The translations under genes were made by a program, and so were the position numbers. DNA of 64,000 bases. It comes from Nocardia sp. CY41 (GTDB lineage: Bacteria > Actinomycetota > Actinomycetes > Mycobacteriales > Mycobacteriaceae). The stretch is from contig NZ_VUOS01000021.1 in the NCBI RefSeq assembly GCF_009829325.1, positions 124,001-188,000 of the forward strand, written 5' to 3'. The notes below the pieces were generated by a model that saw nothing but the letters and a program-made list of their open reading frames with translations, searched no databases and was not told the DNA's origin. Shown in pieces: positions 8,409 to 15,613 of the stretch. Numbering within the stretch: position 1 is the first letter of the stretch; each line of letters opens with the position of its first letter.

Positions 8409-9836
8409 CTACACCGGCAGCAGCCGGGACACGACCGCGGTGAGCTGTTTGGCCGAGCGGCATTCGTGCATCTCGATCACGTCGCGATATCTGTCCGCGG
8501 CGGAATCGCCGGAACCCCATTGGTTGCGCGGTTCCGGGTTGAGCCAGTGCGCGTGTTTGGCGACCTCGACCAGCGACCGCAACGTGTTCAGTTCGGGATC
8601 GCGGTAGTTGGTGCGGGCGTCGCCGAGGATCAGCAGCGAGCTGCGGCTGGTGACGGCATCCGGATAGTTCCGCGCGAATCCGGCCAGCGCGTTGCCGTAG
8701 TCGGAGTGCCCGTCCAGGCCGACGACGCTCGCCTCGCCGAAGATCCGGGCCATCGCCCGATCCAACTGGGTGTGCGGATCGAAGAACCTGGTCACCTCGT
8801 CGATCTGGTCGACGAACGCGAAGATGCGCACCCGGGAGAACTGTTCGCGCAGCGCGCTCACCAGCAACAGCGTGAAGTTGCTGAAGCCGGCCACCGACCC
8901 GGAGACGTCGCACAGCAGCACCAATTCGGGTCGCCCCGGCCGCGGCTTGCGGTGCACCAGATCGATGGGCACCCCGCCGGTGGACATGGACGCGCGCAAC
9001 GTGCGGCGCAGGTCGATGGCGCCGCGGCGGGCGTGCCTGCGTCGCGCCGCCAAGCGGGCGGCGAGGATCCGGGCCAACCGTTGGGTACTGCGCTTGAGTT
9101 CGGCGAGTTCGGCTTCGGAGGCGCGCAGGAAGTCGACCTCCTCGGCTTGGCGGGCGACGCCGTAGGTCGCGACGCGTTCCCGGCCGATCCGCTCGGCGAC
9201 CCGCCGCCTGGTCTCGGCCTCGACGGTCGCGCGGAAACCGGTGATGCGCTGCCGAACGGCGCGGCGGGCGATCTCGGCATCGAACTCGCTCGCGTCCGGT
9301 CCGAGGGCCATACCCGCGAGGATGCGCGCCAGCAGCGTCTGCGGCTGGACCTCCTTCAGCGCCTGATAGGACGAGAAGGACGGGCCGCGGGCGGACTGGT
9401 ACTGGCCGAGCTGTTCGACCAGCTGCGCGGCCAGCGCCTCCAGCTGCGGCGTCGCCGACTCCTGCGCCAGCAGTTGCGCGAGCAGTTCGCGCAGCGCCGG
9501 GATGTCCACGTCACCCGAGGGCGTGTGCGGAATCTCGATCTCGTCCCGGGCGGCGGCGCGTTCCCCGACGGCGACCGGGAACCACAGGTCGAACAGCCCG
9601 TCGAAGGTAGCGCGATGGGTGGTGCGCCGCAGCAGCGCACAGGCCAGCCCTTCGCGCAGGACCTCCCGGTCCATCAGGTCGAGCACGGTCATCACCCGCC
9701 CCGCGTCCACCGTCTCCGACGGCCCGACCGGTATGCCGCGCGTCCGCAGCGCCTCGACGAATCCGACCAGATGCCCGGGGATACCGTGCGGCGCGCTCAG
9801 GGACGCGATCTCCGCGGGGACCGACCCGGTCGCCAT
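8409..9836 (-). CDS. VWA-domain protein, MoxR partner (CoxE-like)
   Basis: A 475-residue protein. The N-terminal two thirds are helical (GRVMTVLDLMDREVLREGLA, then an Arg-rich RTLRASMSTGG region), a pattern seen in CoxE/YeaD-like partners of MoxR ATPases. The C-terminal third is a von Willebrand A domain with the metal-site signature LVLLCDVSGSV (DxSxS), a later Thr/Asp pair, and ILGDARTN for the last metal ligand. MoxR-VWA pairs act as chaperone-like systems that activate or load metal enzymes or assemble complexes; the target here is not evident. It starts 3 bases after the MoxR gene. Confidence 0.87.
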   Translation of the reverse strand: MATGSVPAEIASLSAPHGIPGHLVGFVEALRTRGIPVGPSETVDAGRVMTVLDLMDREVLREGLACALLRRTTHRATFDGLFDLWFPVAVGERAAARDEIEIPHTPSGDVDIPALRELLAQLLAQESATPQLEALAAQLVEQLGQYQSARGPSFSSYQALKEVQPQTLLARILAGMALGPDASEFDAEIARRAVRQRITGFRATVEAETRRRVAERIGRERVATYGVARQAEEVDFLRASEAELAELKRSTQRLARILAARLAARRRHARRGAIDLRRTLRASMSTGGVPIDLVHRKPRPGRPELVLLCDVSGSVAGFSNFTLLLVSALREQFSRVRIFAFVDQIDEVTRFFDPHTQLDRAMARIFGEASVVGLDGHSDYGNALAGFARNYPDAVTSRSSLLILGDARTNYRDPELNTLRSLVEVAKHAHWLNPEPRNQWGSGDSAADRYRDVIEMHECRSAKQLTAVVSRLLPV

Positions 9837-9839
9837 GGC

Positions 9840-10721
9840 TCAGGCCAGCTTCAGTTCGGCCAGCGCGCGCTGGTGGTCGCTCTGATGCTTGAGGACGACG
9901 CCGAGGGTGGCGCGCACGGTCGTGTCGTCCAGATCCCGCAAGCCCAGCGCCAGCAGAGTGCGGCCCCAGTCGATCGATTCCGCGACCGAAGGCAGCTTCT
10001 TCAGCTGCATGCCACGCAGCACGTGCACGATCCGCACCAGCTGCGCGGCGACCGCAGCCGACAGCTCGGGCACCCGGCTGGCCAGGATGCGCCGCTCCAG
10101 CTCCTCGTCCGGGAAATCCAGGTGCAGGTACAGGCAGCGGCGCTTGAGCGCCTCGGACAGCTCGCGGGTGGCGTTCGAGGTGAGCACCACGAACGGTTTG
10201 CGGCTGGCGGTGATCGTGCCCAGCTCCGGCACCGTCACCGCGAAATCGCTGAGCACCTCGAGCAGCAAGCCCTCGATCTCGACGTCGGCCTTGTCGGTCT
10301 CGTCGATCAGCAGCACGGTGGGATCGGCGCGCCGGATCGCGGTCAGCAGCGGGCGCGACAGCAGGAACTCCTCGGTGAAGACGTCGGCCTTCGTCTCTTC
10401 CCAGTCGTTCTCGCTGGAGGCCTGGATGCGCAAGATCTGCTTGGCGTGGTTCCACTCGTACAGCGCGCGGGCCTCGTCGACGCCCTCGTAGCACTGCAAC
10501 CGCACCAGCTCCGCACCCGAGGTCTGCGCGACCGCGCGGGCGAGTTCGGTCTTGCCCACCCCCGCCGGCCCCTCGATCAGCAGCGGCTTGCCGAGGCGAT
10601 CGGCGAGGAACACCGAGGTGGCGGTGGCCTTGTCCGCCAGGTACCCCGTGCTCGCCAACCGTTCGATCACGTCGTCCACCGACGCGAAGATCGGCTCCTG
10701 TACTGCGCTCTCCGACACCAC
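9840..10721 (-). CDS. MoxR-family AAA ATPase
   Basis: A 293-residue AAA+ ATPase. Walker A is GPAGVGKTELA near residue 47, Walker B and adjacent residues LLIDETDKAD near 135, sensor 1 VVLTSNATREL, and the arginine-finger region RCLYLHLDFPDEE. The GTG start at 10721 is preceded by AAGGAAGG six bases away; the ATG 30 bases further up would place that ribosome site inside the coding region. It pairs with the VWA gene immediately downstream. The same pair sits beside proA in M. tuberculosis (Rv2426c-Rv2425c), so the arrangement is old. Confidence 0.9.
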   Translation of the reverse strand: MVSESAVQEPIFASVDDVIERLASTGYLADKATATSVFLADRLGKPLLIEGPAGVGKTELARAVAQTSGAELVRLQCYEGVDEARALYEWNHAKQILRIQASSENDWEETKADVFTEEFLLSRPLLTAIRRADPTVLLIDETDKADVEIEGLLLEVLSDFAVTVPELGTITASRKPFVVLTSNATRELSEALKRRCLYLHLDFPDEELERRILASRVPELSAAVAAQLVRIVHVLRGMQLKKLPSVAESIDWGRTLLALGLRDLDDTTVRATLGVVLKHQSDHQRALAELKLA

Positions 10722-10769
10722 CCGGCACCTTCCTTCCGAACCATCCCCCACGCTACGGCAGCGCTGCGC

Positions 10770-10788
10770 CGACGCCGACTCGGCGTCG
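10770..10788 (-). terminator. candidate terminator after proA
   Basis: Perfect 8-base-pair stem CGACGCCG/CGGCGTCG with a 3-base loop, 25-40 bases past the proA stop and before the MoxR gene. No T run, as is common for actinobacterial terminators. It suggests proA and the MoxR operon are separate transcripts. Confidence 0.45.
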
Positions 10789-10811
10789 CCCGCGACCGCC
10801 GCGCACGTGGG

Positions 10812-12077
10812 TCAGACCGGCCGGATCTGTCCGTCGCCCCAGACGATCCACTTCGTGGAGGTCAGCTCCGGCAGCGCCATCGGACCGCGCGCATGCAGCT
10901 TCTGGGTGGAGATGCCGATCTCGGCGCCGAAGCCGAACTGCTCGCCGTCGGTGAACGCGGTGGAGGCGTTCACCATCACGGCGGCGGCATCGACCCGGCC
11001 GGTGAACTCGCGCGCGGCGGCGAGGTCGCCGGTGACGATGGCCTCGGTGTGGCCGGTGCCCCAGGTGTTGATGTGCTCCACCGCCGCGTCCAGGCCCTCG
11101 ACCACCTTGAGCGCGATGTCCAGGGTGAGGTACTCCTCGCCCCAGTCGGCGTCGGTGGCCGGAACCTGGCCGGGCAGATCACCGTGGATGGTGACGCCGG
11201 AGCGCTCCAGCGCCGCGGTCAGCCGGGGCAGCGCGGTCTCGGCGATCGCCGCGTCGATCAGGACGGTCTCGGCGGCATTGCACACGCTCGGACGACGGGT
11301 CTTGGCGTTGATCAGGATCCGCTCGGCCATCTCCAGATCGGCGGCGGCGTGCACGTAGACGTGGCAGTTGCCGGTGCCGGTCTCGATGGTCGGCACCTGC
11401 GCGTCGCGCACGACCGCGTTGATCAACCCGGCGCCACCGCGCGGAATGACCACGTCGACCAGGCCGCGGGCCTGGATCAGATGGGTGACGCTGGAACGGT
11501 CCTCGCTCGGCAGCAACTGCACGGCGTCGGCCGGGATGTCCTGCGCGGCAAGCGCTTCGCGCAGCACCGCGACGAGCGCGGCGTTCGACCGGGCCGCCGA
11601 GGACGAGCCGCGCAGCAGAGCGGCGTTACCGGACTTGAGCGCGAGCCCGAACGCGTCGACGGTGACGTTCGGCCGGGCCTCGTACACCATGCCGACCACG
11701 CCGAGCGGCACGCGCACCTGCCGGATCTCCAGGCCGTTGGGCAGGGTCGAGCCGCGCACCACGACACCGACCGGGTCGGGCAGCCCGGCCACCTGCCGCA
11801 GCCCCGAGGCGATGCCGTCGATGCGCGGCTTCGTCAGCCGCAGCCGGTCCAGCAGCGACTCCTCGATGCCCGCGGCCTGCGCCGCGGCGATGTCCTCGGC
11901 GTTGGCGGCCAGCACCCGGTCGGCGGCGGCCAGCAGCGCGTCGGCGGCGGCGTGCAGGGCGTCGTTCTTCTGCGCGGTCGTCAGCTGGGCGAGTGCCCGC
12001 GACGCGACCCTGGCCTTGCGGGCGGCCTCGTGCACCACCTCGCGGACATCCGGCTGGGTGGTCGTTCCTACCGTCAT
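10812..12077 (-). CDS. proA: gamma-glutamyl phosphate reductase
   Basis: A 421-residue ProA of the aldehyde dehydrogenase superfamily, reducing glutamyl-5-phosphate to the semialdehyde in proline synthesis. The catalytic Cys is in NAKTRRPSVCNAAETVLID. The PRGGAGLINAVV and ETGTGNCHVYV blocks and the C-terminal FGFGAEIGISTQKLHARGPM block are diagnostic. ATG at 12077 is followed by MTVGTTTQPDVREVVHEAARKA. Its partner proB lies 24 kb away in the same direction. It is divergent from ribokinase across a 100-base gap in which I see no clear operator. Confidence 0.96.
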   Translation of the reverse strand: MTVGTTTQPDVREVVHEAARKARVASRALAQLTTAQKNDALHAAADALLAAADRVLAANAEDIAAAQAAGIEESLLDRLRLTKPRIDGIASGLRQVAGLPDPVGVVVRGSTLPNGLEIRQVRVPLGVVGMVYEARPNVTVDAFGLALKSGNAALLRGSSSAARSNAALVAVLREALAAQDIPADAVQLLPSEDRSSVTHLIQARGLVDVVIPRGGAGLINAVVRDAQVPTIETGTGNCHVYVHAAADLEMAERILINAKTRRPSVCNAAETVLIDAAIAETALPRLTAALERSGVTIHGDLPGQVPATDADWGEEYLTLDIALKVVEGLDAAVEHINTWGTGHTEAIVTGDLAAAREFTGRVDAAAVMVNASTAFTDGEQFGFGAEIGISTQKLHARGPMALPELTSTKWIVWGDGQIRPV

Positions 12078-12177
12078 GGGTACAGCCTACGCACCGGGCA
12101 CAACGCCGATTCCACCCGCTGTGACGCGGACTCGCAGTGCGTGCGCGACTCGCGCCGGGCGACTACCGTCCGGCGAT

Positions 12178-13056
12178 ATGACGGTCGAACCGGACGCTCC
12201 CGCGATCGTGGTGCTCGGCAGCATCAACATGGACTTGGTGACCACGACCGCACGCAGGCCGGTCCCCGGCGAGACGGTCCTCGGCAGCGGCTTCGCCATG
12301 GTGCCGGGCGGGAAAGGCGCCAATCAAGCCATCGCGGCGCAGCGGGCGGGGGGTGCGGTGCGCTTTCTCGGGGCGGTCGGCGACGACGTCTTCGCCGCCG
12401 AACTGCGCGGCGCGCTCACGGATGCGGCGGTGTCGGCCGACCGGCTGCGCACCGTCGCGGGGCCGAGCGGCATCGCCACGATCGTGGTGGACGACGACGG
12501 CGAGAACAGCATCATCGTGGTCGGGGGCGCCAACTCCCGGATGACCGAGCTGACCGACGACGATCTCGCGGCCATCGCGGCGGCCGATATCTTGTTGTGC
12601 CAACTGGAGATTCCGGTCGAAACGGTCGCCGCCGCGGCGCGCCACGCACACGCCAACGACACGACGGTGCTGTTGAATCCCTCACCGGCCCGCCCCTTGC
12701 CCGCCGACCTGTGGGCCGATGTCGATGTGGCCGTGGTGAATTCGGGCGAGGCGGAGCAGCTTGGCGCGGAACTCGACGCCGTCGCGCACGTGGTCGTCAC
12801 CCGCGGGGCGGCGGGCGCGGACTATCGCGGGCCGGGCGGCGCCCGCCTGTCCCGGCCGAGCCCGCGGGTGGACGTCGTCGACACCACCGGCGCGGGCGAC
12901 GCCTTCACCGGTGCGCTGGCCGCCGCCTGGCATCGCGGCCCCGAGTGGGCGCTGACCTGGGCTTGTGCGGCAGGAGCACTGGCGACGACCCGGTTGGGCG
13001 CGAGCAGCTCGATCCCGGCCCGCGAGGAGATCACCGCCGCTCTGGTCGCGGAGTAG
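12178..13056 (+). CDS. rbsK: ribokinase (PfkB family)
   Basis: A 292-residue PfkB-family sugar kinase. The N-terminal GSINMDLV and the GGKGANQAIAAQRAGG substrate-lid block near residue 42 are ribokinase-type. The catalytic and anion-hole motif DTTGAGDAF is at residues 235-243. ATG at 12178 fits; longer upstream readings overlap proA. No ribose transporter or LacI regulator is adjacent, so the true sugar is uncertain. A ribokinase also lies between proA and proB in M. tuberculosis (Rv2436), supporting orthology. The next gene begins 18 bases downstream. Confidence 0.85.
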   Translation: MTVEPDAPAIVVLGSINMDLVTTTARRPVPGETVLGSGFAMVPGGKGANQAIAAQRAGGAVRFLGAVGDDVFAAELRGALTDAAVSADRLRTVAGPSGIATIVVDDDGENSIIVVGGANSRMTELTDDDLAAIAAADILLCQLEIPVETVAAAARHAHANDTTVLLNPSPARPLPADLWADVDVAVVNSGEAEQLGAELDAVAHVVVTRGAAGADYRGPGGARLSRPSPRVDVVDTTGAGDAFTGALAAAWHRGPEWALTWACAAGALATTRLGASSSIPAREEITAALVAE

Positions 13057-13074
13057 CGGCGATATCGTGATGGC

Positions 13075-14442
13075 ATGGCTACGCCGGAGCGCATTCCCGC
13101 CGATAGCGATACCGCGCATATCCAAGGACTGGACGCGTCCATGGTCGCGCTGAGCTTCGTGGACAACGCGGGTATCACGCGCGTGAAAGCCGTCCCGAAG
13201 CAGCGGCTCGGCCCGGCGGCCAGGTACGGCGTCGGGGTGTCGCCGTGCTTCGAGACCTTCGCCTTCGACGACCTGATGGCGGTCGGGCGCTATCTCGGCG
13301 GGCCCGACGGCGATCTGCGGCTCATCCCGGATCTGTCCAGGCTGACCGAATTGGCCTGTCAGCCCGGCTGGGCGTGGGCGCCCACGGACAAATACACCCA
13401 GGATGGAAGCCGTTTCGTCGCCTGTCAGCGCCACTTCGCGGCCCGCCAGACCGCGGCGGCGCGGGCGGCGGGGCTGCGGTTGGCCATGGCATTCGAGACC
13501 GAATGGGCGGTGGGGCGCGCCGACGACGTCGACGGCTTCACCCCGGCGATCGACGGCCCCGCCTACGGCCTGGTGCGGCTCGGGCAGGTCGCCGACTACG
13601 CCGCCGACCTGGTCGCGGCGCTGGAGCGGCAAGGGATCGCCGTCGCGCAATTCCACCCGGAATACGCGCTCGGGCAACTGGAACTGTCGGTCGAACCGTC
13701 CACACCGGTCGCCGCCGCGGACGATGCCGTTCTGGTCCGGCACACGATCCGTCAGGTGAGCGCGCGGCACGGCATGCGGGCGTTGCTGGCTCCGTGCATC
13801 GAGCCGGACGGCGCCGGTTCCGGCGCGCACCTGCACCTGTCGGTGACCGACGACGACGGCCCGCTGTTCGCGGGCGGCGACGGTCCGCACGGCATACGAC
13901 CGATCGGTGCGGCGTTCCTGGCGGGAGTGCTGCGGGAACTGCCCGCGCTGGTCGCGGTCGGCGCGGGCAATCCGGCGAGCTTCCTGCGGTTGGCGCCGTC
14001 GCGCTGGGCCGGGGTCTGGCAGTGCTGGGGACGCGAGACCAGAGAGGCCGGGTTGCGGTTCGTCACCGGGGTGCGCGGCACCGAGGGGTGGGCGGCCAAC
14101 GCCGAGATCAAGTGCTTCGACGCGACCGGCAATCCGTACCTGATCGTAGGGTCGGTGATCGCCGCCGGGCTCGCCGGTGTCGCCGAACGGTTACGTCTTC
14201 CGGCGGAGATCACCGGTGACCCCGCGAATTTCGACGCCGAAGCACGCATGATGGCGGATGTGCACCGCCTCCCCACCACGCCGGCCGAAGCCGCCGACCA
14301 CCTCGCCGCGTCCGAGGTGCTCGCCGACGCCATGGGCGTCGAACTGCACGACGCGCTGCTCACGGTGCGCCGCGCGGAAGCGCAGCGGTACGCCGACGCG
14401 AGCGCCGAAGAGCTCGTCGCCCTGACGCGCAGGCGGTTCTGA
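13075..14442 (+). CDS. glutamine-synthetase-like ligase (FluG C-terminal type)
   Basis: A 455-residue protein of the glutamine synthetase superfamily. The metal-ligand strands are AMAFETEWAV and AQFHPEYALGQLELSVEP, the His strand is GSGAHLHLSV, and the C-terminal block is AEIKCFDATGNPYLIVGS. In place of the usual NSYKRL block it has NPASFLRLAPSRWAG. These variations place it with FluG and glutamylamide-type synthetases rather than ammonia-assimilating GlnA. It lacks the adenylylation-site Tyr motif of GlnA as far as I can see. The next gene begins 1 base after its stop and encodes the FluG N-terminal type amidohydrolase. Likely activity: ATP-dependent gamma-glutamylation of an amine. Substrate unknown. 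Confidence 0.8.
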   Translation: MATPERIPADSDTAHIQGLDASMVALSFVDNAGITRVKAVPKQRLGPAARYGVGVSPCFETFAFDDLMAVGRYLGGPDGDLRLIPDLSRLTELACQPGWAWAPTDKYTQDGSRFVACQRHFAARQTAAARAAGLRLAMAFETEWAVGRADDVDGFTPAIDGPAYGLVRLGQVADYAADLVAALERQGIAVAQFHPEYALGQLELSVEPSTPVAAADDAVLVRHTIRQVSARHGMRALLAPCIEPDGAGSGAHLHLSVTDDDGPLFAGGDGPHGIRPIGAAFLAGVLRELPALVAVGAGNPASFLRLAPSRWAGVWQCWGRETREAGLRFVTGVRGTEGWAANAEIKCFDATGNPYLIVGSVIAAGLAGVAERLRLPAEITGDPANFDAEARMMADVHRLPTTPAEAADHLAASEVLADAMGVELHDALLTVRRAEAQRYADASAEELVALTRRRF

Positions 14443-14443
14443 C

Positions 14444-15523
14444 ATGCTCACCGACGGTGTCCGGCTCACCGACCACCACTGCCACGGCGTGGACACCGCG
14501 AATCCGGACCGGCGCGGCTTCGAGCGCCTGCTCGGTGAGGGCGCCCATGGCAGTTTCGATTCCGCGATCGGGCTCGCCGTGCGCCGCTGGTGCGCGCCCG
14601 CGCTCGACCTGCCCGCCCACGTCGGCCCGGATGTCTACCTCCGGCATCGGGCGAGGCTCGGCGGGCGCGAGGTCGCGGCGCGGCTGTTGCGCGCGACCGG
14701 GGTGACCCGATGGTGCCTGGACACCGGAATCGGCGGAGGCACGGCCGATTTCGCCGCCCTGGTGGACGGCGAGGTGCGCGAGGTGGTGCGGCTCGAAGCG
14801 GTGGCCGAGCGGGTCATCGCCCAGGTCGGCGCGGTGTCCGGGGTGTACGAGCACATCGAGGCGGAGGTGCGGGCGCGGGCCGCGGGCGCCGTCGGGCTCA
14901 AGACGATCGTCGCCTACCGGTGCGGTTTGGACTTCCCGCTGCGGGATCACCCGCCGACCAGTTTCGCGCCCGAACACCGGCTCACCGATCCGCAGTTCCT
15001 CGGCTGGCTGGTCGGGCTCGGCGCGCGGATCGGCGCCGAACTCGGTCTCCCCCTGCAATTCCACACCGGGTTCGGCGATCCGGATCTGCGCCTCCGGCAC
15101 GGCGACCCGCTGCTGCTCACCGACTTCCTGCGCCGGACCGCGGGCACCGGCCTGTCGGTGATGCTGCTGCACTGCTGGCCCTTCCACCGTCACGCCGCCT
15201 ATCTCGCGCACGTCTTCGACCACGTCCACCTCGATCTCGGCCTGACCATCCCCTACGTGGGACAGCGGGCCGGGGCCGTGCTCGCCGAGACGCTGGAACT
15301 CGCCCCGTTCCGTGCGCTGTGCTACTCCTCGGACGGCTACGGGCTGCCGGAACTGCACTACCTCGGCGCGCTGCTCTGGCGGCGCGGCCTCGGCAAACTG
15401 ATCGACGAGTGGATCGCCGACGACGCGATCACCACCGCCGACGCCGAAACGCTGGTCGGCGCCATCGCCCATGGCAACGCCGAGCGCGCCTACCGGGCGC
15501 GGTTCGAGACCGCCGTTCGCTGA
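14444..15523 (+). CDS. amidohydrolase family protein (FluG N-terminal type)
   Basis: A 359-residue amidohydrolase-2 type TIM-barrel enzyme. Metal ligands are the HxH in TDHHCHGVD near residue 10, the His in LPLQFHTGFGDPDL, the His pair in LLHCWPFHRHAAYLA, and the Asp in CYSSDGYGLPELHYLG. The GFGDPDLRL and SSDG-x-PE blocks resemble the N-terminal half of fungal FluG and nodulin-like proteins. The gene follows the glutamine-synthetase-like gene with one intervening base, so FluG's two halves are present as separate, coupled genes in reversed order. Substrate unknown. Confidence 0.8.
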   Translation: MLTDGVRLTDHHCHGVDTANPDRRGFERLLGEGAHGSFDSAIGLAVRRWCAPALDLPAHVGPDVYLRHRARLGGREVAARLLRATGVTRWCLDTGIGGGTADFAALVDGEVREVVRLEAVAERVIAQVGAVSGVYEHIEAEVRARAAGAVGLKTIVAYRCGLDFPLRDHPPTSFAPEHRLTDPQFLGWLVGLGARIGAELGLPLQFHTGFGDPDLRLRHGDPLLLTDFLRRTAGTGLSVMLLHCWPFHRHAAYLAHVFDHVHLDLGLTIPYVGQRAGAVLAETLELAPFRALCYSSDGYGLPELHYLGALLWRRGLGKLIDEWIADDAITTADAETLVGAIAHGNAERAYRARFETAVR

Positions 15524-15613
15524 TCCACCATCCCGGTCGGTCGTATATTCGGGTGCGCCGGGTGCCACCGGTCCCTACCGTTGATGTGGAAGACCAACGG
15601 AAGGATCGAAACC

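Noticed and set aside
8397..13070. A very long open reading frame antisense to the YjbR, VWA, MoxR and proA genes
   Set aside because: It is the mirror of real genes in GC-rich DNA; it has no domain pattern, and its Gly/Arg/Gln/His-rich content is typical of shadow frames.
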